Assembly (NCBI GenBank): GCA_018296165.2
Contig: JACKQL020000068.1
Location: 62,001 to 126,000 of the forward strand
DNA from: Termitomyces sp. T153
Lineage: Eukaryota > Basidiomycota > Agaricomycetes > Agaricales > Lyophyllaceae
Direction: 5' to 3'
Length of the DNA stretch: 64,000 nucleotides
The notes beneath the pieces were generated by a model. The model was not told where the DNA came from. It did no database searches and saw only the letters and a program-made list of their open reading frames with translations. This document shows positions 11,519-22,577 of this stretch, one piece after another; within the stretch, counting starts at the first letter, position 1, and each line of letters opens with the position of its first letter. The position numbers were made by a program, and so were the translations under genes.

Positions 11519-12246
11519 CTCCCCCAGACTGAAGGCTTTATTTTGAGACCCAGCAATTTGATCATATGGGCATGGAGTGTACGGGCGAGGGGTTTTGTGA
11601 AAGGATCAGCAGGCTTTTCGGTTGAGGGTATGTGGATGACATTGATGTCACCCATTTTGACACATTCATGGATGTAATGCTGCCGAATGTCTCTATGCTT
11701 TGCATGGGCATGCACTTTGGTGTACTGAGCTAAGAATAATGCCGGTGAGTTGTCAATGCAAAGAATGGCTGAAACCATCTGTGGAAGGTTGACATCCAGT
11801 AACCAGTTGTACATCCACATGGCCTGCTGTGCCCCACAGGTCAGGGCCGTGTACTCGGCCTCAGTAGTCAGGAAGGTGACACTAGGTTGTCTTTTGGAGC
11901 TCCACAACATGGCTCCCCTGGCCATGGTAAATACATATCTGCTAGTCAAATGGTGAGTGTCAAGGTCACCTCTGTAGTTGTTGATATAACCAATGGGGTT
12001 GAGGTCAGCTCCAGATTGGTACATAATACAACAATCCAGGGTCGCATTCACATACTGCATCACATGGGTGAAGGCCTTCCAATGAGCAGGTCCAGGGCTA
12101 CTCTGGACCCTCACTAGAAGTTTGACTGCATAGGATAATTCAGGTCAAGTGGTGGCTTGGGCCCACATCAATGAGCCCAGGGCTTCACAGTAGGGCTTGT
12201 CCTTCATATACTGCTTATCCTTGTCATTTTGTGGTGAGTAAGACTC
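11380..12246 (-). pseudogene. Ty1/copia polyprotein 3' end (reverse transcriptase tail and RNase H)
   Basis: The minus-strand frame encodes the copia RT tail (YCEALGSLMWAQ, VRVQSSPGPAHWKAF) and RNase H (GDLDTHHLTSRYVFTMA, WSSKRQPSVTFLTTEAEYTA, HAKHRDIRQHYIHE, PADPFTKPLA). One in-frame TGA at about 12148, in place of an expected CGA, splits it. The TGA and the R-to-H, C and W type changes fit CpG decay. The upstream part of the element is cut off at 12246 by a gypsy LTR. Copia elements move through an RNA intermediate; this one is dead. Confidence 0.85.
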
Positions 12247-12685
12247 TGTCAGGATTATCCTGGTAGCAAGGGGGATGTTTGCAAAGCAGAGGGAAAACCA
12301 AAGTCTATTAACAGTAGTGGCATAACAGAAACTAACTACATACCTGGCAGAGGGAAATCCAAAGAGAACAAGTCTGAGTATTCTGATTGCCAGGGCTGCA
12401 AATCTACAGGAATGAACCATGGGAAATACTATGGGAAAATGACATTGGATTTTGTGCATGTGCAGAGCCCAATGTCATTATCAAAGTCACATGACTTGAG
12501 ACCGGAAATCCATTATAAATGGCTTTGATCTTGAGCCACAGATGATGTGATGCTACTGTAATGGTACTGTGAGATAGCCCTGGATTGAGAGTACTTGTGA
12601 CAAAAAATTGGGAGTCTGGGAATCAGAGACTGACTGGGAATAAAGAAGACAAGATGATGCTCTGGACATGTGGGGTCCCCTGACA
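12247..12685 (-). repeat. Gypsy family E 3' LTR (439 bp)
   Basis: On the minus strand it starts TGTCAGG right after the purine tract GGGTGGGGGGA and ends CCTGACA, a perfect 7-bp inverted repeat. It follows the chromodomain end of the gypsy polyprotein and abuts copia coding sequence at 12246, showing that gypsy E inserted into the copia element. The outer 5 bp flank is GACTC; the partner flank lies outside or is lost. Confidence 0.8.
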
Positions 12686-13754
12686 TCCCCCCACCCTCTA
12701 GCATGTGGTGTCTTGACATATTGGATAGAAAAAGTTACAGATTGCTTGATCAGCTGCTGAGATGGGGCTGATGCCTTGAATTGCTTTTGGTGCACTGGGG
12801 TGCCTGTGATAGAAGTCCCAAATCAGCACTGATGCATGTACATTGGCCTGTGGTTCCCAGGAGATGTCCTCAATGCTATATCCCTTCCATTTCACCTTGA
12901 ACTGCAACTTCCCCTGCAATATTCTGCTATCCAAGATATCCTCCACCTCATACTCCTCCTCATTGTTAAGCAGGACCAGTGGTGGGGGTGCCTTAGGGTG
13001 GCAGCCAGAAATCAGATCTTCTGGAGCTGGAAATAGCTTGACAATGTTGAAGACTGGGTGCAGTTGGTGTAGGCCTACTGGGCACTCAAGTTGGTATGCT
13101 AAAAACCCTACCTTTTTCTCCACCATGAAAGGCCCAAAGTGACAATGTGGTAGCTTCTGCAATGGCCTTGTTGTCTCAATGTTTGAGCTATCCAAGTACA
13201 CATGGCCTCTAGGCTTGTATATGGAGGCTGGCATCTGCCTGCAGTCATAGTACTATCCCTGGTCATCCTTTGCCTTCACCAATGCTGCCTTTGCATCCTC
13301 CTGTGCCCTCTTCATCCTGTTCACAAACTTGTCAACAGAGCCATCCTCTGAGGGGCATTCCCAGTGTTCAAATCCCATGTGGGGGTGTCTGCCAGTGTCT
13401 GGGAAGAATGGAGTCATCACAGTGGAAGAATGAATGTGGTTGTTGTACTGAAACTCTGCATCTGGCAGAAGCTCATCCCAGTTGTCCTGCTGCTCATTAC
13501 AAAACAGGCAGAGATACTGTTCCTCTTGGTTAACATGCTTTGTCTGTCCATTGGACTGAGGGTAATAAGCTGTGGTGGTGTGAAGTTTCACTCCCAGAAG
13601 GTGGTACAATTCCCAAGGGAACTCTGCTACAAACTGGGAGCCTTGGTCAGAGACCTACCCATCTGACAGACCACAGAGCTTCCAAACATTCTTCTTATAC
13701 AGGATAAACACTCCCAGGGCAGAGCATGTTGTGTGGGTAGGGATGAAGTGGGCC
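12686..13754 (-). pseudogene. Ty3/gypsy chromovirus integrase and chromodomain (family E)
   Basis: Minus-strand frames give the end of an integrase core (SDQGSQFVAEFPWELYHLLG, TTAYYPQSNGQTKHVNQ, then a C-terminal GPFMVEKKVGFLAYQLECP) followed by a well-conserved chromodomain (EEEYEVEDILDSRILQGKL, FKVKWKGYSIEDISWEP). The integrase has stops and a frame shift. A chromodomain at the polyprotein end is the mark of chromoviruses, which target modified histones. The element is truncated at 13754, where the family A LTR begins, so its 5' part is missing. Confidence 0.88.
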
Positions 13755-13973
13755 TGTAATGGAGTGCCCATTACCTCTCAATAGCAATTACTTTTAATGT
13801 TAATTTATCTATGTTATTAGTAAGTAGCATTGCATGATGCTACCTCTAAATACTCATATCATAATAACATAAGGCAGCACCTTATCTCATACTTTGTAGA
13901 CAAGATTGATTGACTGGTTTTGACTTACAAGGTGTGAACCATAAGTTGTGCAAACCATAATCAAAACCTTACA
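13755..13973 (+). repeat. Provisional 5' LTR of family A, copy 1
   Basis: Starts TGTAATGGAGTGCCC and ends TTACA, giving a TGTAA/TTACA inverted terminus. The same block of 215-222 bp recurs at 58076-58290 and 62621-62842, each time followed by the same leader and gag. No obvious tRNA primer-binding site follows (TTTTTTCA..), so the 3' limit is provisional. Confidence 0.55.
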
Positions 13974-14094
13974 TTTTTTCAGGTCAAACAAGCATGTAAT
14001 CATTTGCAGAGCTAGAAGCTGAACTTCTGAAAAAAGAAGTTCACTGCCACAAATTATGATCAGAACATTAAAATTTTGATGTACATTTTCCACA

Positions 14095-15790
14095 ATGGGC
14101 ATGGTGGTGACAATGGAAGGACAGGTGTTCAGGCCTAGGTCTGAACCAGGGTTTGATGGAACAGTGCAAACTGTTCTACATGAACCAATGGGTGTTTCTA
14201 CATCAAACCATGGTGTGGGGAGAGAAAGTGGAGTGATGCCAGGAGGACTGCCAGCAGTTACTCCCATCCAAACATCCTTGGGTGGTCTGATAAGCTCCAC
14301 AATGGAGGGCACTTGAGTGCCCTCTGCTCAAATGTACCCAACAGTAGATCCAGAGGGTGCAGTGGGGGCAGCAAGCAAGAAGAAGAACCCCTTGCATGTG
14401 CCTACCATGCTGCAAGTGGAAAGGCTGAGATCCTTTCCAGAGGACACAGGAGGTCATAGTGACTCCTCAATAGTGATTACACCACTGAGGAGTGAGGAAG
14501 AAGCTCCTCACAGGGTCTGTGGCTCTGTTCAATTGTGAGTGGAATCAACACTGGGCTTATGCACAGCAGGTCCCTCAGCATTCATTGAGGCAATTCCAGA
14601 GGATGTTGGAGACACCTCAGATACAGATAGTGAAGCAAACCCAGATGACATCCTCCATAGGAGGGTGTTGGTATTCTGGCAAAATTAGGTTGAGGTCCCA
14701 AAGACTTCAACTCAGCAACACTTAGCTGCAAGAGTAGCTAAGCATATTGCAATTCAGCAGTCATTGGGTGAGGGAATCATTCCAACCATTCCAGTAAAGT
14801 TCATGGGACTTTGTATGATTTTTCTAGCACAGGAGGTAGCAGACTACAATCCATGATGGGGATCACCTGGAGGTGATCCTACATCCACTCTACCCTTGAT
14901 GCCTTGTTGTGGACTGCCTGAGCCAGGTGGAGGTGGTGGGGGACCTGGAAGAGGACTGTCTTTTCCTGGTATGATCAATTTGTACAGCCCTCAATGATGC
15001 AGGATGCACATGACACATTCTGTGCTGTGGTGTATGCAGTCAAAGAGGGAGTGCAAGATTTTATGATGCCTTGCTCAACCATGCTCAAAACATGGCCATT
15101 TTCCCTGACAAATTCACCATTTGTGAGCTGTTTTTGAAGGAGATACCCTCTGACATGCTTGTGGTGTTAATATGCAATGGCAGGCTTGCTCCCCAAGTGA
15201 ACACAGTTAAGGAGTTTGTCTCAGAGGCAAAAGTCTATGAGAATAGCATCAAAACTGCTATGCACTACCTAGAGCACAGCATAAAGAGTCAGTTGGGATG
15301 GCAGCTGTTGTTAGCAGCAGTGCAGTCTCTAAAGTTTGGAACTGACTTGGCTAAGAGAACAGAGGTGGCTGGACATCATGTCCACCCACAACCATCTGAG
15401 TTGGCAAAGAGGCCCATTGTATGCATGGCCTCAAGACCTATGCAACTGTGAGTCAGTCTGGGCCCAGGCCCTTTATGACTGGTGGGTGCAGTACAAGCAG
15501 CAAGAAGACATCTTGCTGCAGGGAAAAGATGGTGGCCATAGCATCTTGCCAACCAGGAAATGATGCTGGGCACTAACTGTTACAGAGTGTGGAAAGGTTG
15601 GGCATTTTGCCCACAAATGCAGGGAGCTGGCTAAGCTAGCTCCTCAAGTGTTTGTGCAAACAGCACATACTGCTGCTCCCTTGGAGATGGAAGATGCCAA
15701 TGATGAGCAGGAAGAAGAGCCTGCTGAGGCCATCATTGATAACACAGTTGAGTAAGAAGATACTCAGGAGAATGATGAGGAGTACATTGG
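14095..15790 (+). pseudogene. Family A gag with zinc knuckle, copy 1
   Basis: The N-terminal part (GRESGVMPGGLPAVTP, EDVGDTSDTDSEANPDDIL, RRVLVFWQ) is shared with the copies at 58.4 and 63.0 kb. A glycine-rich hinge (GGGGGGPGRG) follows at about 14930. The capsid-like region is at 15071-15330 (NHAQNMAIFPDKFTICELFL). A zinc knuckle CGKVGHFAHKC lies at about 15588-15620, then an acidic tail (EMEDANDEQEEEPAE). Several stops and at least two frame changes are present. Compared with copy 2, the segment after the glycine hinge is shortened by deletion. Confidence 0.8.
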
Positions 15791-15879
15791 TTTGGAAATG
15801 TATAAGAATGATTATTATACTCAGAGGAGTGATAGCAAGGGACTTTTTGCCCTCACAGAGGTCCCTACTGCTGAGCATA

Positions 15880-16400
15880 GAGCAAAAAAACCTGGTAACA
15901 AGGTTTGCATGCATAAGGTATGGAATATGGTGGCTGAAGACACCATGGACTGACCAGTGCTGCCAGCACAAGACAAAGAGTGTCTTGTCACTTGGGTAGA
16001 AGTCAATGGCCATTGAGCATGGATGCTGTGGGATTCTGGGAGTACAACCTCTGGGATCACACCATTGTTTACTTATGTGGCTGGAATATGGGTGGCACCA
16101 CTTGCCACACCAATTGCCCTGCAGCTGGAAACAATTGGAGGTTATTCCATTGTGAACTATGGGGTCAGGGTGGCCATGGAGGTCCTTGGCAAGTTCTGTG
16201 ATGTCTATGTGGACATTGAAAATTTTGACGCTACAACATGATCATAGAGACACCATTCATGAGGGCCCATAAGGTCCTCCTAGATTTTGAGAATGACCAG
16301 ATGGTCATTGATGGGTTAGTGACTCCAGCTCACAAGTTGGAGCTGGAGGATGCAGATGGGCAAGCACAACACTTCTGTACTGTGGAGAAGCAGCATGACA
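15880..16400 (+). pseudogene. Family A retropepsin-like protease
   Basis: The frame at 16023-16241 contains LWDSGSTTSGITPLF, with the aspartic protease active site DSGS. It continues through a TYVAGIWVAPLATPIALQLE flap-like region and then, after a frame change, IETPFMRAHKVLLDFEND. This is the expected position between gag and RT. Interrupted by stops. Confidence 0.7.
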
Positions 16401-16639
16401 AGCAACCATGACTCCCTGGTTGACTCAAGCAGCCCACTATGAAAGAGGTGGTGGATGATGAGGAGGTGCAGGTGATGGAGAGTTTACCCAATGACCATCC
16501 ATCTCTACTGATCTCAGAGGAAGAGTATTGGAAGAGTACTCTTCAGGAGGGAGAGAATACACTGAAAGGATCAGATTGATCCTTCAACAACAAGGGAACA
16601 AAGGATTTGGGATAGACCAATCCCAAAGCCTACTCTTGA

Positions 16640-16926
16640 ATGGGCATACAATCCACAAATGCCACAGAAGTGGAATCAGATTATAGCTGACCTGACATGG
16701 CAGGAAGGGGTAAGAAGATTAATCCCTGCCAGCAAAGTATACAGACTGGCTATGGAGGATGAAATATCTGAGCCTAGCAAGTTTGAATACTCATGGACTA
16801 ATATGAAAGGCAGGACAGAATGTTGTTCTGCCTGGATAAAAATACCAGACAAATCAGAGATTTGTTTGATAGCCTTGCAGGATAAGTACACACAGGTAGT
16901 GCCACAGTCAAAGCTGGCCAAGGCGG
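16640..16926 (+). pseudogene. Family A linker before the reverse transcriptase, first piece
   Basis: An open stretch of about 90 codons (MPQKWNQIIADLTWQEGVRR .. VVPQSKLAKA) ends at the left end of solo LTR B1. The frame continues after B1 and B2 at 17878-17895 and 19040 (ECCSWSRVDDGKAQPSKLTE) once one target-site copy is removed at each insertion. Confidence 0.65.
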
Positions 16927-17872
16927 TGTCAGGTTCCGCTGACGACGGGGGCTCAGCTACACTGGTGAGTCCTTACTAGGCGGACATGATGTCCTGCACT
17001 TATAACCAAGCATCCAGTATTGGCATGGAGGGGCTTGCAAGGGGGAGCTAGGGGGTGGTCCGAGCAAGTCCGGAGTGGCTCGGGGGCATCTAAGACCAAG
17101 TATACTAGTCGTTAAACCTGGATGGGTGCCGGAGCAAGTTTGTGGGTGTGCAATTAGAATGCGGGGTAAGCGGAGGCTTTGCGGTTGATGGGGGTGGAGC
17201 CAGAGTTTGACAGGAGATCACCAAGATGTGAGGGGTTCCTGGGCTGAGCAGAAGCGAGGTCTGGGGTTGTCATAGGAATGTTCAGGTCGTAGCACACGCG
17301 TGGAGTTTGTACTGTTGTTGGAGATGAAAGGAACTTAGGAAGACAAAGGAACCATACACAGTCAAGATGAGGCAGAGACAAGGCAAGACGAGACAGAGAA
17401 CAGAGATAGATTCAAAACTAAAAATAGAGATAGTGATGAGACAAAAGACAAGACATAGGAAACCGGTAAATGCAATATCAAGACTAAAGTACTAGGGGTT
17501 CCTCTACGACTTATATACCTACTACTGGGTGGCTCAGGAGGGCAAAGGATATGGCAGTGGGCTTGACGGAACTGTGTGGAGTCATTGTCAGGTGCGATCT
17601 TGGAATGGGCCATGGTGACATTCTGATGGGATCAGTTGGGAAGCAGATTGTTCCGGGGTCAGGGAAAGCCTCGGGAGTCCAGGGGAATTCAGGGGGTGCA
17701 TCAACTGCTGCAGAGAAGGCATTGGAGTTGATCAAGGAGCTGTTGGGGTCTGCTGAGGAAGTGTCAGAGTTGCCTGAAGTGGGCGTGGAGGGTGGGCAAG
17801 GGTTGAGGAGTTTGGCGGAGCATTGGGGGGGGGCTGGGGGCAGTGTTGGGGTCTAGGGAGCAGGTCATGATA
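16927..17872 (+). repeat. Solo LTR, family B copy 1 (946 bp)
   Basis: Begins TGTCAGGTTCCGCTGAC and ends GGTCATGATA (the expected final TGACA carries a C-to-T change). It is flanked by GGCGG on the left (16922-16926) and GGCAG on the right (17873-17877), a 5-bp target-site duplication with one transition. Unlike its surroundings it is rich in CpG, so it is probably the youngest of the family B copies here. A TTATATA promoter-like motif is at about 17511. Confidence 0.85.
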
Positions 17873-17895
17873 GGCAGAATGTTGTTCTTGGTCTA

Positions 17896-19039
17896 TGTCA
17901 TGACCTGTTCCTTGGACTCCTGCACATCATCCAACAACCCCCTGCTCTCCCAGAACCTCCTCTGACACCTTGCCAAACTTCTACAGTGCTCCACACCTAC
18001 TCCAGCTAACTCCAATGCATCTTTGGCTAACTCCAACAGCCCCCTGGCCAACTCCGACATCTTCTCTGCAGTCAGCGATGCTTCCCCTGGATCTCCTGAG
18101 CCTCTGGGGCCATTCCCCTGCTGTGCCTGACCCTGTTACATGTCATCAACTCGACACCCTGGTTCCTCCAACTTACTTTGTTGTATCATGACAACCTTGG
18201 AATGGCCTGTGTCACCAATTGATCCCATCAACATATCAATGCAGCCCACCCTCCAATTGTAACCAACACCTGTCTACTCTGTTGAGCTCTGCCAAGCCCT
18301 GCCACCACAGCTGATGTCCCCCAGAGCTCTCTAGTAGTCAGTATATAAGATGTAGAGTAGCTCTTCGTACTCTAGTCTTGATATTGCTTAATGTTACCTA
18401 TGGTCTGATTGTTTCTCTCTTGTGTTTTGTATTCCATGTCTTGTTTTCTTACTCTCAGTCTCCCAGTCTTGTCCCGTCTCTATTCCATTATTGTTTTTGT
18501 TATTGTTTCATATCTCTGCCTGAATCTATTCTCATTCTTGTCTCAACCTTGTCTTGACTCCGTCTCATTTCATTTGACTCTGTCTCATCTCATTTGATCC
18601 ATCCACCATGTTCCTATTTCTCCCAACCTTTAATGTCTTCATGAACCCCACAATTACAATTACAAATCCCTGTCACTCTTTAACCAACTCTGGACCTCAC
18701 TGCACGCTTGGCTCCAAACTCTATCCACCTCTGTCAATCCCCCATCAAACTCTGGCTCCACTTCCATCACTTGCGTAGTCTCTGACTCCTCTGCACCTAC
18801 AATACTTGCATATGGACTTATGCCTGAACCCTGCCAAGCCTGTCCCCCTTCCTGCAGCTTGCCCCCTACTTCTCCAGACATCCCCGGACTTGCTCAGATC
18901 AATCTCCACCAACTATCCACACAAGTCCTCAGTGTTTTGGGACACCTCCACATGCTCAGTTGTCAGAGCAGGGAATCACGTCTGCCTGGTAAGGACTCGC
19001 CCAGTGTAGCTGAGCCCCTGTGGTCAGTGGAACCTGACA
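17896..19039 (-). repeat. Solo LTR, family B copy 2 (1144 bp), inverted
   Basis: Reads TGTCATGACCTG at the left and GAACCTGACA at the right, the reverse orientation of copy 1. It has a perfect 5-bp target-site duplication GTCTA (17891-17895 and 19040-19044). A TATATAAG motif is at about 18341. It lies 23 bp from copy 1, making a large inverted pair. CpG content is intermediate. Confidence 0.9.
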
Positions 19040-19792
19040 GTCTAGAGTAGATGATGGGAAGGCACAGCCTTCCAAGCTAACAGAAGGCAATATCCTTTGC
19101 CTTTGACAGCAGTGGTACAATGTGTTCTAGGACATTGTCAATGGAACTAAGGAGGAACTTCCTCCATAGCATGAAGTGAATTATTATATAAAACTCATAT
19201 ATGAGACCAAACAGTACTCATACTTTATGCCAAGGTCCTCCAAGTCACTTCAGCAGGAGTTGTGGGATAGGATTGACTGCTATGTGCATGCCAAGTGGTG
19301 GGAGCCCTGTGCAGCTGATCAGGCTGCACCATTACTATGTATTCCTAAGAAGGATGGATCTCTGTGGATGGCATTAGATGCTCACCAATGCAATGACAAC
19401 ACCAGTAAGGATATGACACTCTTACCAGATCAAGAGGTCATTTGGAAAGATATAGTGCATGTGCTAGTGAGGTCAAAAATTGACCTCATGAATGTGTATG
19501 AACAAGTGAGGATACATACTTCAGATGTACTAAAAACTGCATTTATGACCATCACTGGGACATATCTTAGCAATATCATGCAGATTGGTGACTGTAATGT
19601 GCCAGTGACATTTCAGCATCTGATAACATCCATCTTTAGAGACATCATTGGGAAATGGATGCATGTGTATTTAGATGACATATTCATCTTTTCAGATTCC
19701 ATTGAGGAGCATGAGCAACACCTCAGAGTAGTCTTTGAAAGACTATGCAAGAAAAAGCTCTACTTCAAATGGAAGAGGTGTGAGCTGTATGC
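19040..19792 (+). pseudogene. Family A reverse transcriptase, N-terminal and palm region
   Basis: Gypsy RT with PLLCIPKKDGSLWMALDA, a fingers/palm segment KIDLMNVYEQVRIH and catalytic box VYLDDIFIFSD. The second and third positions of the (Y/F)xDD box are intact as YLDD. It ends at RCELYA, where solo LTR C interrupts it. Arginine-to-Trp/Cys/Gln replacements are frequent. An otherwise open frame of 217 residues spans 19176-19829. Confidence 0.88.
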
Positions 19793-20634
19793 TGATATGC
19801 CTGTCTTGTACTATGAGACAGGCAAGTAGTACATAGTAATGCATGCTCAATATACCCAAAAACTGACTGAAAACTGTAAGTCAGCATATGCCAAAAATTG
19901 TAGGCATTGAGCATGTACTGAATATAAAACACCAATGAACTCAAAGGCCCAGCTAAAAAGCAACTAGAAATGAGCAGCCAATGATGAGGAAAGCATAGAA
20001 TAAAGATGAGATCATGCACTGATTGCCAAAGGGTGGCTGTGCTCAGCAGGTCTGGCTACCTGTCAACTCCAAGCATCTATCCTTGGAAAACCTCCTCAAA
20101 ACCCTCAGAAAAACAATTTTCCTTATAACAAACTGCTCAGAAAACTCATATATTGCATCAGGAAAAACCTATCCTATGGAGTAAGGAGAAGCAGTAGGAA
20201 GAGAAGGCAGGGGGAGAAATGACCAAAATTAGGCAGGAATAGTGCTAAAGACTAGCCTAGCCTATCATGTACCTGACCATCCACAAAAACACATGGATAT
20301 GCTGTGGTCTGTGTGCAGACAAGGAACTATAAAAGGGGAGGGATTTCAAGGGGAAAAGGCAGGCAATCTACATACCACTGCTTGGAGATACCCCAGGGAG
20401 CAGATCTCTTAGGCCTATAAGTTATAACTAGTTGCTTTGGGATCAGTTTAATATACTATTGAGCCCATTTATTTATGCAAGACCATCTCAAGCATTAAAT
20501 AAAATCATAAAAATATCAATTCTTGTTCTATACTACATGGGATTGCATGTAACTAAGCCCTTGAACAACTGTGAATAGAAAGTTTGATTAGTTGATCTGA
20601 TCAATTGACAGCATCAAACTTACATTTTGCATCA
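19793..20634 (+). repeat. Solo LTR, family C (842 bp), inserted in family A RT
   Basis: Starts TGATATGC and ends TTGCATCA, flanked by a 4-bp duplication ATGC (19789-19792 and 20635-20638). Excising it with one ATGC restores the RT frame across CELYA and KHVECLGH. It contains a clear promoter-like CTATAAAAGGGG at about 20327 and an AATAAA-type signal at about 20494, in the order expected of U3-R-U5, so its promoter would face rightward. Confidence 0.85.
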
Positions 20635-21290
20635 ATGCCAAGCATGTAGAGTGTCTTGGCCATGTTTTTGACTCATAGACTGACATGGATAAGCTAAACA
20701 GGATCCAGGAGTGATGCACTCCTAGAACTTACAACAATATCCAATGATTTGTTGGGTTGGTAAACTGCATCAGGTACTTTTTGCCTGATATTTCTGCATA
20801 CACTGGGCCATTAATGGCTATGATGCAAAACAGGTCACCATTCCACTGGTGACCTATTCATGAACAGTGTTTCAACATGATCTTGATCTTTGACAGCATC
20901 CTATTTGGCTGATTTGCAATGCCTCAAAGATAGGGGTTGGAGCTATGTATGGGCAAGGCCCAAGCTGGCAGAAATGTTGGCCAGCTGGGTTCATGTCCAA
21001 AAAGTTCACTAATGCACAGCAAAATTATGCCATGCACAAATTAGAAACATTGGCTATTGTAGAGGCTCTCCTCAGATGGGAGGATAAGCTTCTGGAGTAT
21101 AAGATCCATGTAATAACAGATCATAAAGCCCTTGAGTTTCTCAAGACTCAACAAGATCTATCCCCCCATCAACAATGGTGGATGGACTATATGTTGAGAT
21201 TCAATTTTGACATCACCTACATTATAAGAGAGCTTAATAAGGTAGCAGACTGTTTATCCTGCTACTTTGAGAGCAATTCTCCTTGAGACA
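20635..21290 (+). pseudogene. Family A RT end and RNase H
   Basis: Continues from KHVECLGHVFDS through a segment TPRTYNNIQ and FVGLVNCIRYFLPDISAYTG, with stops, to RNase H (KFTNAQQNYAMHKLETLAIV, HVITDHKALEFLKTQQDL, ELNKVADCLSCYF). Domain order and spacing match gypsy pol. Confidence 0.85.
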
Positions 21291-21689
21291 TACACTTTGT
21301 CTATGACTATGTATGAGCAGATGTACAAATCAATCCAGAGGGGGATGATTGCCCCCAACATGCCTGCAGGAGATGCAAGTGCAACTGGATCAGATTTGTG
21401 CTCTTTGCAAAGGACCAAGCTGCAGAAGCTAGGAGGTGTGGGATTGTCATGAAAGTGTGGGATTGTCACAAACTTTGTGATGAAGAAGCACAAGGGCTAG
21501 CTGACAGTAATGATGGTAGGGGAGGATCAGCTCAGGCCCAACAGGGGTCTGATAGACATGACAATGCAAGAGACATGACTCTCAGTGAGGCCATCCTGAG
21601 GATGGCCCAGTCCCTGCAACCTCAGGACAGGTCTGATAGAGGGTTTCTCCATCAGACCCAGTCCTTTTTCAGCAAAAACAAGCTCTTTG

Positions 21690-22577
21690 CTCAGATCTAG
21701 ACTTGGCTGAAGGGCTATAAGTCCTTCCACCTGAAATACAAGCCAATTTGGACCACCAATCTCCTGAGCCACAAGGTGCTGTGTATACCTCATGATTGGG
21801 AAATGGTAACCAAATTGTTCAACCAAGCACACCATGTGGTTGGGCACTTTAGCACCCAGAAAACAACAGAATATATTTGTTATTGGTACTGGTGGCCAAT
21901 GGTAGTTGCAGATGTGTGTGCATTCTGTACCACATGCCAATTATGCCAGTGGGCAAAGGGAAGCATCTATCTTCTTCAGGAAAGTTACATTCCATGCTCA
22001 TCCTGGTCAAGCTCTAGGATTCCATAGAGATGGACTTTATAGGTCCATTCCCCAAATCTAAGGAGTATAGCTACCTATGAGTAGTTATATGTTGCATGAC
22101 AAGCATGGTGCATCTGATCCCAGTGCATACCACCATGACAGCATTGCAGCTGTCCTGGACTTACATGCAAGAAATTGTGAGGATCCATGGCCTTCCAAGC
22201 TCAATTGTAAGTGATTGGAATTCTAAGTTCATGTCTAAATGGTGGCATCAACTGCATAAGTTATTAGGAGCAAAGCTCTTGAGGTCAATGTCCTTTTATC
22301 CACAGATGGATGGATAGACTAAATGTGCCAATAGGAACATTGGTCAGATATTGCACACTGTGGTGCATCTATATCAGAAAGACTGGTTAAGTTGAATAGA
22401 CTTAATTGAGTTTGCTATAAATGCAAGCATTTCTGAGACAACATGTTTTGCACTGTTTGAGTTGAATGGTCACTACATGCCATCAATGATATGCAAGATC
22501 AGGTTGGATATTGCAATTTTTAGGGAAGTTCAGCAGTTCATGTGCCAAGCTCTTAGCAGCAGCACACAATGCAATAA
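21690..22577 (+). pseudogene. Family A integrase (zinc-binding domain and degraded catalytic core)
   Basis: The HHCC zinc domain is visible at 21776-21990 (AHHVVGHFS .. CTTCQLC). The core is scattered over frames (MTSMVHLIPVHTTMTALQLS; HGLPSSIVSDWNSKFMSKWW, where an expected SDR has become SDW). The region 21291-21690 between RNase H and integrase is low in recognisable motifs. Confidence 0.8.

Noticed and set aside
16927..19039. A 2.1-kb DNA transposon with long terminal inverted repeats (TGTCAGGTTC .. GAACCTGACA)
   Set aside because: Each half has its own TG..CA ends and its own 5-bp target duplication (GGCGG/GGCAG and GTCTA), so these are two solo LTRs in opposite orientation.
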